In this document: positions 25,847 through 33,576 of the stretch, piece after piece
Position numbering within the stretch: the stretch's first letter is position 1
Layout of the letters: each line of letters starts with the position of its first letter
Source of the DNA: Melioribacter roseus P3M-2
Lineage (GTDB): Bacteria; Bacteroidota; Ignavibacteria; Kapaibacteriales; Kapaibacteriaceae
DNA length: 36,656 nt
Direction: 5' to 3'
Assembly: GCA_945883395.1 (NCBI GenBank)
Contig: CAMCXP010000005.1
Location: 1-36,656, forward strand
The notes under the pieces: model-generated
The model's database searches: none
The model's input: only the letters and a program-made list of their open reading frames with translations
What the model was told of the DNA's origin: nothing
Translations under genes and position numbers: made by a program

Positions 25847-26971
25847 ATGAGTGCTGTTGAACGCTTCGCATCGCTGGAGCACCGCTTGCGCGGTGTGGTC
25901 TCAGTGCTTCCTCCTGCCATGGCAGTGCGGCTGTTCTCAGCTGGTCGCACAGCGTTTGCGAAACGCTTCGCCACGGACGTTCCGCGGGAGATGTATGCGC
26001 CCCCTGCAGACATGGCAGTTGCGGCGATGGGCCTTACGTTTCGCATGCCACTCTGGAATGCAGCCGGCATGTTCAAGGGCGGTGAGGCGTATGACGTGGT
26101 TGCAGCGCAGGGCGCTGGCGCATACGTTTCAGGTACCACGACGTCGCGCGTGCGGGCAGGCAACGTGCGTGATGGCGTGCAGTGGCCAGCCGTGCCGTAT
26201 GCGAATTCACATGCATCATCGAATTGGATGGGCTTGCCGAATGCCGGACATCGTGCAGTTGCATCACGTCTTGCTACACTCACGCGCGTCGCTGGATGTC
26301 CGATCGGTGCGAGTGTGAGCGCCGAGCCTGGACTCGATGCTGACCTTGCGGTTCGTGAACTGATCGATGGTATGCAGATGTATGCCGATGCGGGCGTGGA
26401 CTACATCGAGCTCAATGAAAGCTGTCCGAACGTGCCAGGGCACGCACATCGCGAGGCACTTGATGCTGATCTCGTGCGACGTCTCGATATGATTGCGTCG
26501 CTCGTTCTGGCAAAGCGCACACGACATCTGCCGGTGGTCGTGAAGTTCTCCAACGACACGTCAGTAGAACAGCTTCCTGGTGTTGTGCAGGCGCTGCATG
26601 AGCGTGGGTTCAGTGGGATCGTCGTTGGGAATACATCCACACGATACGCTCAACACGCGGCGCTCATCGATCAGCGTGATCGTGCGCTGTATGACCACTT
26701 CACTGCAACGTATGGTGGGGGACTGAGTGGTGCTCCACTGCGAAGTGACTCGCTGGCGCTCTGTGGTGTTGCCATTGCTGCGCGTACTGCGTGCGGCGCA
26801 GGTGATGCATTCGAGGTGATTCGCTGCGGCGGTGTTGCAGGAGCCGACGACCTCGCAGCGTCAGCTGCGGTTGGTGTGCGACTCAATCAATGGTACGTGG
26901 GATATTTCGAAGCGTTCGGTCGTGCCGGACACCGCGTTTATCGGGACGTCGTATCGCGCATGCGTTCGTAG
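25847..26971 (+). CDS. Dihydroorotate dehydrogenase-like FMN enzyme
   Basis: 374 residues, a TIM-barrel flavoenzyme. FMN and substrate motifs can be matched to PyrD: PLWNAAGMFKGGEAY (the FMN lysine), ASSNWMGLPNAG, DYIELNESCPNVPG, VVVKFSND, VVGNTSTRY, GGLSGAPLRSDSLALC and IRCGGVAGADDLAASAAVG. NESCPN has the catalytic base position as Cys, as in class 1 enzymes, yet there is a 60-residue N-terminal extension reminiscent of class 2. The final FMN-phosphate segment is RLNQWYVGYFEAFG instead of the usual VQ.GT/YT, so it may have drifted from orotate synthesis. No other pyrimidine gene lies nearby. The ATG follows TTGTAATTTGC, a near -7 box. It overlaps the convergent lipoprotein gene by 34 bases. 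Confidence 0.8.
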   Translation: MSAVERFASLEHRLRGVVSVLPPAMAVRLFSAGRTAFAKRFATDVPREMYAPPADMAVAAMGLTFRMPLWNAAGMFKGGEAYDVVAAQGAGAYVSGTTTSRVRAGNVRDGVQWPAVPYANSHASSNWMGLPNAGHRAVASRLATLTRVAGCPIGASVSAEPGLDADLAVRELIDGMQMYADAGVDYIELNESCPNVPGHAHREALDADLVRRLDMIASLVLAKRTRHLPVVVKFSNDTSVEQLPGVVQALHERGFSGIVVGNTSTRYAQHAALIDQRDRALYDHFTATYGGGLSGAPLRSDSLALCGVAIAARTACGAGDAFEVIRCGGVAGADDLAASAAVGVRLNQWYVGYFEAFGRAGHRVYRDVVSRMRS

Positions 26972-27252
26972 CGCGCAGCTACTGAGTCGAACATCGCCTT
27001 GAACATCCGTGGACGTTGTCCCTCTTCGCGTACACGGTCGAAGAACTCGGTACTTGTAAAGCCATGATGCTGCAGAACAGAGTCGACGCGTTGTGCAATC
27101 ACAGTCGTATCCAAACTCGACTGCCGCACGATCATCACGTCGACATAGGCCGACACCAATCGCTCGTCCGGCACTTCGGCGTCATTGCACGATGTGCAGA
27201 GTGTACCGCATGCAAGCACGATTGTGAGAAGTATTGACATGCGTGTGATCAT
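26938..27252 (-). CDS. Small lipoprotein, DUF4296-like
   Basis: 104 residues from the ATG 27252 (MITRMSILLTIVLACGTLCTSC); the longer track ORF adds sequence antisense to the end of the Nudix gene. The signal ends in a lipobox TSC, so Cys22 is probably acylated. The rest (VPDERLVSAYVDVMIVRQSSLD, then VLQHHGFTSTEFFDRV) is helical and resembles DUF4296-type Bacteroidota lipoproteins, a weak match made by eye. Its ATG overlaps the Nudix stop (ATGA), so it is translationally coupled. The stop lies 34 bases inside the convergent dihydroorotate-dehydrogenase-like gene. Function unknown. Confidence 0.7.
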   Translation of the reverse strand: MITRMSILLTIVLACGTLCTSCNDAEVPDERLVSAYVDVMIVRQSSLDTTVIAQRVDSVLQHHGFTSTEFFDRVREEGQRPRMFKAMFDSVAARYERMRDTTSR

Positions 27253-27890
27253 TGGTGATGCTCCATTGCAAATTCGCGAGTAACGGCTACCAGTTCGCTC
27301 AGGATCATTGCAGTTGCACCCCAGAGAGGTATCTGCGGGTGAATGTCCCAGAACGGAACCTCCATCTGTCGCCGAAAGACGTCGCGCGTTGCCATCGACC
27401 GTGACGACGGATCCAGGAAATGCGACAGAGGTACTTCGATTACTTCCTGCACTTCTGCTTCGTTGATTGGCCAATGTGTCGCGCGATCAATCACAGCAAC
27501 AATAGGTGTTACCGCACTATTCGACGGTGGGATGTAGATCGGCGACAGCTCACCTAGGGTCTCTACGGCATTGGTTGGTATGCCAACCTCTTCGTTGAGC
27601 TCACGGATAGCCGCGGCGCGTGGATCCTCGTTCGGATCTAGACGTCCTCCCGGGAACGAGATCTGTCCTGTGTGATGTGTCATTTTCTCACTTCGCACTG
27701 TGAATAGTACCAGCGGCCAGATCGTATCAGTACGAATCAGCGGAACCAGGACAGCGCTCTTGCGTGCGTCAGCAGGTGGCTCGGCGATCCGTGAGATCGA
27801 TGCCATCTCATCGGGAAAGAACAATCGATGTGCAGTGATGCCTGGCAACGGCTGCCGTAGTCGATGTGCGAGAAAATCAAACAGTTCCAT
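27249..27890 (-). CDS. Nudix hydrolase, CoA pyrophosphatase (NudL-like)
   Basis: 213 residues. The Nudix box is complete: GGRLDPNEDPRAAAIRELNEEVGI fits GX5EX7REUXEEXGU, with the Mg2+ glutamates. Just before it, LVLFTVRSEKMTHHTGQISFPGG matches the UPF0035 signature found in NudL-type CoA and coenzyme-derivative pyrophosphatases. These enzymes cleave CoA to 4'-phosphopantetheine and 3',5'-ADP. The length is close to E. coli NudL (192 residues). The start ATG 27890 is 41 bases from the divergent murE. It is the first gene of a two-gene unit with the small lipoprotein. Confidence 0.9.
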   Translation of the reverse strand: MELFDFLAHRLRQPLPGITAHRLFFPDEMASISRIAEPPADARKSAVLVPLIRTDTIWPLVLFTVRSEKMTHHTGQISFPGGRLDPNEDPRAAAIRELNEEVGIPTNAVETLGELSPIYIPPSNSAVTPIVAVIDRATHWPINEAEVQEVIEVPLSHFLDPSSRSMATRDVFRRQMEVPFWDIHPQIPLWGATAMILSELVAVTREFAMEHHQ

Positions 27891-27931
27891 TGGTACAAAT
27901 CTGCAGAGAATCCCGTTGTAAATTCACCGCG

Positions 27932-29398
27932 ATGACACTTCACGATCTTCTCGCGCTCCCTGGTTGTATCGACGTTACCACCGACTCACGTTCGGTGCGT
28001 CCCGGTTGGATCTTTGTTGCAATCCAAGGTTCATCATTCGACGGACACTCCGTAATCACAACGGCGGTAGCTAACGGTGCACGTGCCGTGGTCGCTGAAC
28101 ATGCGCCCGACACCACATTGTCGGTGCCTATGGTGATCGTGCCTGATACTCGCCTAGCCTATGCGCAGCTTGTTCAGGAGATCTGCCGCTACCCTTCGCG
28201 AGGCATGCGTGTGTATGGCGTGACTGGGACGAATGGAAAGACAACCTGTGCCACACTGCTCGAACAGATGTTTCGAGGCGATCAACAACGCGTTGGTTTC
28301 ATCGGAACCACGGGGAATCGATACGGTGGCGTTCAGCACACAACCAACTACACAACGCCACATGCGCATGCGCTGGCAGACCTGTTTGCAGACATGCGCG
28401 ACCACGGGGTTGCAACGGTTGCTATGGAGGTTAGTTCTCATGCGCTCGATCAACATCGCGTGTGGGGGGTCGACTTCCGCGGAGCAATCTTTACGAATCT
28501 CACGCGCGATCATCTCGACTATCACAAGACGCTGGAGAACTACGCACGCGCGAAGAAGCGCCTCTTCGACATGCTGCCAACCGATGCGTCGGCAGTGTTC
28601 AATGCTGATAGCGAGTGGACACCGTACATGAAGCGTAGCTGCACGTCAGAGCGTGCCGTTACCGTCGGTGTTGGTGCTGATGCCGAAGTGCGCATTGTTG
28701 ATGTCGATCTTCACCTTCAAGGAGCTAGGTTTACGTTGCTCAGGCAGCGATCGGACCTCCCCATGCTCCCAGCGCGTGCGGTTCTCACGACGCAGCTCCT
28801 TGGTGGCTTCAACGTGATGAATGCAGCGTTGTGTGCCGTGCTGTGCATGCTTGATGGTATGCCTGCTGATCGCGTTGCGGCGCTCGCGTCTACCGTGATG
28901 GGTCCGGCCGGACGTATGGAGCGCTATCCACTGCGCACTGGCGCTGTTGGCGTTGTCGATTATGCGCATACACCTGATGCCTTGGAAAATGCGATCCGCG
29001 TCCTGCGTGATCTGTCACGCCAGCGCGACGCGCGCATACAGGTGGTGTTTGGCTGCGGTGGCGATCGTGATCGCGGCAAACGGCCCGAAATGGGGCGTAT
29101 CGCAGCAGAGCTGGCAGACGCAGTGGTGGTGACCAGCGACAATCCGCGATCGGAGCAGCCGACAGATATCATCCGGCATATACTCGGTGGCATCGAAGGC
29201 GCTTCCCTCGAACGTGTTACCGTTATTCAAGATCGCCGAACGGCTATTCGTACCGCACTCGATGCCGCAGGCGACGGCGATATCGTGCTGATCGCCGGTA
29301 AGGGGCATGAAGATTGTCAGATCATCGGTACCGATCGGCTGTCGTTTAGCGATGCGGAAGAGATCCTCGCATGGGACACCCTTGACGATTCGGTATGA
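27932..29398 (+). CDS. murE: UDP-MurNAc-L-Ala-D-Glu:meso-DAP ligase
   Basis: 488 residues from the ATG 27932 (MTLHDLLALPG); the track ORF starts 22 codons earlier inside the divergent spacer. MurE adds the third residue of the peptidoglycan stem peptide in the cytoplasm, using ATP. The N-terminal UDP-binding domain shows DVTTDSRSVRPGWIFVAIQG. The ATP loop is VYGVTGTNGKTTCATLLEQM (about residues 97-115). Later blocks are TTNYTTPHAHALADLF, VAMEVSSHALDQHRV, FTNLTRDHLDYH (with the carbamylated-lysine region), VVDYAHTPDALENAI, FGCGGDRDRGKRPEM and IAGKGHEDCQ. DNPRSEQP (about 403) is the meso-diaminopimelate selectivity motif. It is separated from other mur genes, so not in a dcw cluster here. A palindromic terminator follows. 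Confidence 0.95.
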   Translation: MTLHDLLALPGCIDVTTDSRSVRPGWIFVAIQGSSFDGHSVITTAVANGARAVVAEHAPDTTLSVPMVIVPDTRLAYAQLVQEICRYPSRGMRVYGVTGTNGKTTCATLLEQMFRGDQQRVGFIGTTGNRYGGVQHTTNYTTPHAHALADLFADMRDHGVATVAMEVSSHALDQHRVWGVDFRGAIFTNLTRDHLDYHKTLENYARAKKRLFDMLPTDASAVFNADSEWTPYMKRSCTSERAVTVGVGADAEVRIVDVDLHLQGARFTLLRQRSDLPMLPARAVLTTQLLGGFNVMNAALCAVLCMLDGMPADRVAALASTVMGPAGRMERYPLRTGAVGVVDYAHTPDALENAIRVLRDLSRQRDARIQVVFGCGGDRDRGKRPEMGRIAAELADAVVVTSDNPRSEQPTDIIRHILGGIEGASLERVTVIQDRRTAIRTALDAAGDGDIVLIAGKGHEDCQIIGTDRLSFSDAEEILAWDTLDDSV

Positions 29399-29404
29399 AA
29401 CACA

Positions 29405-29436
29405 AAAAGGCGCTTCGCAATTGCGAAGCACCTTTA
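29405..29436. terminator. Bidirectional terminator between murE and rpsU
   Basis: AAGGCGCTTCGCAA pairs with TTGCGAAGCACCTT (14 bp, one G-T mismatch, no loop; the core GCTTCGCAATTGCGAAGC is a perfect palindrome). AAAAA before it and CTTTAT after it supply T-tracts for either strand. It is placed between the convergent stops of murE and rpsU. Confidence 0.75.
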
Positions 29437-29454
29437 TCGGAATTGCTGCGAATC

Positions 29455-29649
29455 TTACTCTTGTTCCATTTGAGCGCGATGCTGACGGCGAGCCGCCTTC
29501 ATGCGAGACATGCGACGGTCAACACTCGGCTTGACGAAGAATGCGCGCTTCTTAAACTCACGCAGAACGCCGGAGCGCTCGTATTTCTTCTTAAAGCGGC
29601 GAAGTGCACGGTCGATCGACTCATTGCTCTGGATTGTAACTCCGATCAC
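29455..29649 (-). CDS. rpsU: 30S ribosomal protein S21
   Basis: 64 residues, a standard length for this protein. The sequence IGVTIQSNESIDRALRRFKKKYERSGVLREFKKR and the basic tail RRMSRMKAARRQHR match S21, which sits at the 3' end of 16S rRNA and helps mRNA engagement. The start is a GTG (29649-29647), preceded by AAAGGAT eight bases upstream, one of the clearer ribosome sites in this window. It lies 23 bases after the lysine-rich CarD/Tudor-like gene and is probably co-transcribed. Confidence 0.95.
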   Translation of the reverse strand: MIGVTIQSNESIDRALRRFKKKYERSGVLREFKKRAFFVKPSVDRRMSRMKAARRQHRAQMEQE

Positions 29650-29672
29650 GGGAGATCCTTTGAAAAAAGAGA

Positions 29673-30134
29673 TTACTTAAAGTTTTCGACGAGGCGTTTT
29701 TCTTTACTCTTCTCGAAATGGACAAGCAGTGATGCACGACCATTGGACATCACTTCCTTCGCGCGTACGATACCAACATCGTCCCACGACTTATGATAGA
29801 TCACGTCACCAACCTTGTACTCACTTTTCGGCGAATACTCTTTTGAGTCCTCACGTGCAAGCTTGATTTCGGTGACCTTCTTCTCGGCAGAAGCTGCAAG
29901 TGCGTCGAGATTTACAAGCTGTGAGTGATGGCTAACCGAACAGCGAGCCCATTGTTGACGGCCATTATCTGTTTCAACGGGTTCGCCAATAAGTTCGTGC
30001 TTGGTATCACGCATCAGGAACGGCGAGTACAAGACGATGTACTTCGCTTTGCGCTTGGTCTTCTTCGGTGCTTCGGCAGCGTCGCCTTTTGCTACCTTCA
30101 CTGCCTTCTTGACCGTTTTCTTTGCTGTAGCCAT
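29673..30134 (-). CDS. Lysine-rich small protein with CarD/Tudor-like C-terminal domain
   Basis: 153 residues. The first 35 residues are a basic, Ala/Lys-rich tail (ATAKKTVKKAVKVAKG, then KKTKRKAKYIVLY) like histone- or nucleoid-type extensions. The middle is a Trp/Cys-containing strand region (RQQWARCSVSHHSQLVNLDALA). The last 50 residues, YKVGDVIYHKSWDDVGIVRAKEVMSNGRASLLVHFEKSKEKRLVENF, have the small beta-barrel pattern of CarD-, DUF3553- or Tudor-like domains. I do not recognise a named gene. A nucleic-acid or RNA polymerase partner is a reasonable guess, supported by the basic tail and the link to rpsU. It starts at the ATG 30134 and is the first gene of the unit; an exact -7 box lies 25 bases upstream. 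Confidence 0.75.
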   Translation of the reverse strand: MATAKKTVKKAVKVAKGDAAEAPKKTKRKAKYIVLYSPFLMRDTKHELIGEPVETDNGRQQWARCSVSHHSQLVNLDALAASAEKKVTEIKLAREDSKEYSPKSEYKVGDVIYHKSWDDVGIVRAKEVMSNGRASLLVHFEKSKEKRLVENFK

Positions 30135-30159
30135 GGTTTACTCAAATATGAGTGGGCCG

Positions 30160-30167
30160 CAAAGATA
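30160..30167 (-). promoter_or_regulatory. Putative -7 promoter box of the CarD/Tudor-like-rpsU unit
   Basis: On the minus strand this reads TATCTTTG, an exact TAnnTTTG match, 25 bases upstream of the ATG at 30134. The nearest TTTG is 12 bases upstream, shorter than the usual spacer. Confidence 0.45.
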
Positions 30168-30193
30168 GCGAAAATCAGACAAAAAGTACGCTT

Positions 30194-30213
30194 CCGACAC
30201 GAATGAGTGTCGG
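30194..30213 (-). terminator. Terminator of the isomerase gene
   Basis: CCGACAC and GTGTCGG form a 7-bp stem with loop GAATGA, 30 bases after the isomerase stop on the minus strand. A TTTTT run follows about nine bases after the stem, and the next promoter begins just beyond. Confidence 0.5.
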
Positions 30214-30242
30214 GGCGACGTAACCTCATGCCGCGTAGAACG

Positions 30243-31331
30243 TTAGCGCGCCTTCGCGAGACGAGTCTTGAGTTGCTGAATAACCGGTACGGGTGTCGGG
30301 TTGGTCTTATTCAGCACAGCCAGGTGCCAGCTTACCCAATCGCCCAGGTAGATCAGCGAGAACATACGAGCAAGCAGGGTGCTTCCCTTGCCCTCGAGCG
30401 TTTGTACGTCGGCAACGCTTGTCTTGATGATGTCCTTGAGTGCATCGAAGCGGAGCTGCGTGCGCTTGTGGTCATCAGGATCGCGCAGCAAGACCACCGA
30501 AAAGGCCTTCGTCTTGCCCTTCGGGAACTGCCAACCGTTGATCTCGTTGTGATTCATTTCCGGGAGCGTGTTGCCAAAGGCTACCTGCTTCGCGTTCTCC
30601 TGGATCTGGCCACGCCAGCGGAGATTGACAGCGTCGAGGCGTTCTGAGGCGGAGTAAATCACAGGATACGTTCCGACGAGCTTTTTAGCGATCTGAAGTG
30701 CGGGGTTCTTTGCCGTCGTTGATGCATAGACGTCACGCATCTCCTCGGTGTGGGCGAGAATATCGCGGATACCTCTAGCATTTGCCCGACCGGCGCGTGC
30801 ATCGAACGCACCGTAGCGTGTCATCACGGTAAGCAGAGGGAAGAAGGCATAGGCGATTGCACAGCGTGGTTGCAGACCCGGCGGGATGTTGATGATCGGC
30901 ATGCCGTAGGTAACGGCGCGCTTGCCGAGCGACCCACCCGTAGTGATGCAGAGCATGCGCATTGTGCGCTTGCGTGCTTCGTCAAATGCGGAGAGTGTCT
31001 CCTCAGTTTCGCCCGAGTAGCTTGAGCAAATGACATTTGTATCGGGGTTGATCCATCCTGGAGCGGAATATCCCCGATGAACAGAGATGTCGAGATGGTC
31101 GGCTCCGACGGTCGCAGCTGCATAGCTCCGGAGCAGGTCTGCACCGATTGCCGAGCCTCCGAGACCGAAGAACGCATATCGGTGCGATGTTGCTTGCTGG
31201 CGCCACATGGGAGCGCTCTCACCAATGCTCACCGCCTCTTTAACCTGCTCGGGAAAGCGGTACAGGACGTCGAACATTGCCGATGTGTCGAGAGTAGATG
31301 CCGGATTCTTGGGCGTGAGCTTCTTGGCCAT
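30243..31331 (-). CDS. Bifunctional phosphoglucose/phosphomannose isomerase-like SIS protein
   Basis: 362 residues of the bifunctional PGI/PMI family, which interconverts glucose 6-phosphate and mannose 6-phosphate with fructose 6-phosphate in sugar and glycan metabolism. The first SIS domain shows YAFFGLGGSAIGADLLRSY, VICSSYSGETEETLSAFDEA and LCITTGGSLGKRA. The family block PPGLQPRCAIAYAFFPLL follows. The second SIS domain contains LPEMNHNEINGW, the diagnostic active-site motif with the catalytic Glu and His. An N-terminal 20-residue basic start (MAKKLTPKNPAS) is normal. The ATG at 31331 is preceded by AAAAAAAGGGGACCT, a good ribosome site for this window. It is separated from the neighbouring TerC gene by 77 bases and likely has its own promoter; a hairpin follows the stop. 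Confidence 0.9.
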   Translation of the reverse strand: MAKKLTPKNPASTLDTSAMFDVLYRFPEQVKEAVSIGESAPMWRQQATSHRYAFFGLGGSAIGADLLRSYAAATVGADHLDISVHRGYSAPGWINPDTNVICSSYSGETEETLSAFDEARKRTMRMLCITTGGSLGKRAVTYGMPIINIPPGLQPRCAIAYAFFPLLTVMTRYGAFDARAGRANARGIRDILAHTEEMRDVYASTTAKNPALQIAKKLVGTYPVIYSASERLDAVNLRWRGQIQENAKQVAFGNTLPEMNHNEINGWQFPKGKTKAFSVVLLRDPDDHKRTQLRFDALKDIIKTSVADVQTLEGKGSTLLARMFSLIYLGDWVSWHLAVLNKTNPTPVPVIQQLKTRLAKAR

Positions 31332-31408
31332 AGGTCCCCTTTTTTTGCCGTATGCAAAGTTCGACTATAATAGGTCACGGAAGTGACGCATAGCAAGAAA
31401 AAACGTTC

Positions 31409-32176
31409 TCAGCTCTGATATGGAGGCTGACGGAGCTCCACTGGTTGGTCCACTGCCCGACCACGAAGACGCATGTTGAGGAACTCAACTGCCATGGAGA
31501 AGGCCATTGAGAAGTAGACGTAGCCCTTCGGAACATGTACTTCGAAGCCTTCTGCCACAAGAAGCGTCCCGATCATGATGAGGAAGGCGAGGGCCAGAAC
31601 CTTAACTGTTGGGTGTCTGTGGATGAAGCGGGAAATGCCACCGGCACTCATTTGCATGACGGCAATTGAGATGACGACTGCCACGACCATTACCCAAAAA
31701 TGCTGGGTCAGGCCGATAGCGGTGATCACAGAGTCGATTGAGAATACTAAGTCGAGAGCAATGATCTGAGCGATCATCGCACCAAAAGAGACCGTTGCGC
31801 CCTGTTTAGCCGTTTGTTCGGAGCCCTCGAGCTTGGCGTGCAGCTCAGATGTTGCCTTGGCCAGCAGGAAGAGTCCGCCGGCTAGCATAATCAAATCGCG
31901 ACCGCTAAAACCCAGCGCAGGCGTAAGACCAGCGATGGATGGTATGGTCAAAAGATCAGAGGTGAGCTGGGCGATCCAGGTGGCTCCAAACAGGAACACG
32001 ATGCGCAGCACCAGTGCCAGTGATAACCCAATGGTGCGTGCTCGTGCCTGATCGCGCTCCGGGAGGCGTGCAACGAGGATGGAGATAAAGATGATGTTGT
32101 CGATGCCAAGCACGATCTCGAGCACGGTGAGCGTGATCAGCGAGACGATGATGTCGGGGGTAAACAGGACTTCCAT
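31409..32176 (-). CDS. TerC-family integral membrane protein
   Basis: 255 residues, hydrophobic throughout, with about seven predicted membrane segments. The family signature LTVLEIVLGIDNIIFISILVARLPE lies at about 15-40, and the second repeat ALDLVFSIDSVITAIGLTQ at about 140. These paired acidic blocks (IDN, IDS) in membrane helices are typical of TerC/YjbE/Alx proteins, which are tied to Mn2+ export and cotranslational metallation of exported enzymes, and to tellurite resistance in some plasmids. Physiological role here is unproven; no tellurite genes and no yybP-ykoY-type riboswitch were seen upstream. It is divergent from the aldehyde dehydrogenase gene, with 23 bases between starts. Confidence 0.9.
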   Translation of the reverse strand: MEVLFTPDIIVSLITLTVLEIVLGIDNIIFISILVARLPERDQARARTIGLSLALVLRIVFLFGATWIAQLTSDLLTIPSIAGLTPALGFSGRDLIMLAGGLFLLAKATSELHAKLEGSEQTAKQGATVSFGAMIAQIIALDLVFSIDSVITAIGLTQHFWVMVVAVVISIAVMQMSAGGISRFIHRHPTVKVLALAFLIMIGTLLVAEGFEVHVPKGYVYFSMAFSMAVEFLNMRLRGRAVDQPVELRQPPYQS

Positions 32177-32187
32177 AGGGGCAAGTG

Positions 32188-32195
32188 TAGCTTTG
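32188..32195 (+). promoter_or_regulatory. Putative -7 promoter box directly before the ATG
   Basis: TAGCTTTG is an exact TAnnTTTG match ending four bases before the ATG at 32200, between two divergent genes 23 bases apart. A transcript starting from it would be leaderless or nearly so. Confidence 0.45.
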
Positions 32196-32199
32196 TAGT

Positions 32200-33564
32200 A
32201 TGAAGTTTACGACCATTAATCCAGCCACGGGTGGCACGGTGGCCGTGTATGACGAAGATTCGTCTGAACACGTGCAAACTGTTCTTGCCACCGCGCACAT
32301 TGCAAGTTGCACATGGTCTACCACATCGCATGTATCACGCCGCGAAATTGTCGAGCGTAGTGCCGATATCCTTGATGCGCTGCGCGATGAAGTAGCGCAC
32401 ATGATGACGGTGGAGATGGGGAAGCCCCTTAGCCAAGCACATGCGGAAGTCGACAAGTGTTCCGCCGCATGCCGCTATCTGGCGTCGGTTGCGGCAACGA
32501 CCTTAGCCTCGGAGTGGATCGATGTCGATGGTGCGCGCGCGGAGCTGCGGTATGAGCCTATGGGTGTGGTGCTCGCCATTATGCCTTGGAACTTCCCGCT
32601 ATGGCAGTTCATTCGTTTTGCCGTGCCGGCCATTCTCGCAGGGAATGCGGTTGTGTTGAAGCATGCGCCGAATGTGATGGGGAGCGCGGAGCTGATGGTG
32701 AGCGCGCTTCATGGGGCTGGTGTGCCGATCGATCTCGTGCAGCAGCTACGTATCGATGAGGCTGCGGTTGCGAGGATTATCGCCGACCCGCTGATTCGCG
32801 CAGTGACATTTACGGGGTCGACGCGCGGCGGTTCGGCAGTGGCCGCATTGGCAGGAGTAGCGGTGAAGAAAACGATCTTGGAGCTGGGTGGTAACGATCC
32901 GTACATCATATTCGACGACGCTGATATCGCAGCTGCCGTTGAGGCCTGTGTGCGTGGGCGTATGGTAAACAGCGGACAGAGCTGTATCGCTGCGAAGCGA
33001 TTCTTGGTGCATGCCTCAGTCGTTGGTGTGTTCACGGAACGTCTTGCCGCAGCATTTGATGCGCTCCGCGTTGGTGATCCAATGGATACTGCAACAGAGA
33101 TCGGACCGATTGCACGACGCGATCTGCGTGATGGCCTACTCGATCAGGTTATGCGCTCCGTTGCACTAGGTGCGCGCATTGTTACACGTCGTACACAGGC
33201 TGATGTGCCAGCACATGGATGGTACGTTGTACCAATGCTCCTTACGGATGTAGCGCAGGAATCGCCACTCTTTCGTGAAGAGCTCTTCGGACCGGTAGCT
33301 GGTGTCTGGTCATTCACAACCGATGATGAAGCTGTTGTCATGGCAAATGATAGTCGCTACGGACTTGCTGCTGCGGTGTTTACGCAGGATTCCGAACGGG
33401 CATCACGTATTGCAGCACGATTGCACTGCGGAACTGTAGCTATCAACGACTTCGTGCGCAGCGATATGCGTCTGCCATTCGGCGGGGTTAAGGACAGTGG
33501 ATACGGACGTGAGCTGGGAGCAGTTGGACTACGTGAATTCACATCGATCAAGGTCATCCGCTGA
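32200..33564 (+). CDS. NAD(P)-dependent aldehyde dehydrogenase, succinate-semialdehyde type
   Basis: 454 residues, the length of the GabD/Sad branch. It should oxidise an aldehyde such as succinate semialdehyde to the acid. The cofactor part holds PMGVVLAIMPWNFPLWQ, VVLKHAPNVMGSAE and VTFTGSTRGGSAVA. The catalytic Glu lies in LELGGNDPYII and the nucleophilic Cys in MVNSGQSCIAAKRF. The C-terminal part shows EELFGPVAGVWSF, LAAAVFTQD, MRLPFGGVKDSGYGRELG and LREFTSIKVI. The start ATG 32200 immediately follows a -7 box. It is next to TerC and to a convergent CBS protein, which does not hint at a pathway. The substrate is inferred from overall similarity. Confidence 0.9.
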   Translation: MKFTTINPATGGTVAVYDEDSSEHVQTVLATAHIASCTWSTTSHVSRREIVERSADILDALRDEVAHMMTVEMGKPLSQAHAEVDKCSAACRYLASVAATTLASEWIDVDGARAELRYEPMGVVLAIMPWNFPLWQFIRFAVPAILAGNAVVLKHAPNVMGSAELMVSALHGAGVPIDLVQQLRIDEAAVARIIADPLIRAVTFTGSTRGGSAVAALAGVAVKKTILELGGNDPYIIFDDADIAAAVEACVRGRMVNSGQSCIAAKRFLVHASVVGVFTERLAAAFDALRVGDPMDTATEIGPIARRDLRDGLLDQVMRSVALGARIVTRRTQADVPAHGWYVVPMLLTDVAQESPLFREELFGPVAGVWSFTTDDEAVVMANDSRYGLAAAVFTQDSERASRIAARLHCGTVAINDFVRSDMRLPFGGVKDSGYGRELGAVGLREFTSIKVIR

Positions 33565-33576
33565 GTAGGCGGCGTA

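Noticed and set aside
31340-31347. Run of T near 31340 as a terminator
   Set aside because: No stem precedes it, and on the minus strand it is the A-rich part of the isomerase ribosome-binding site.
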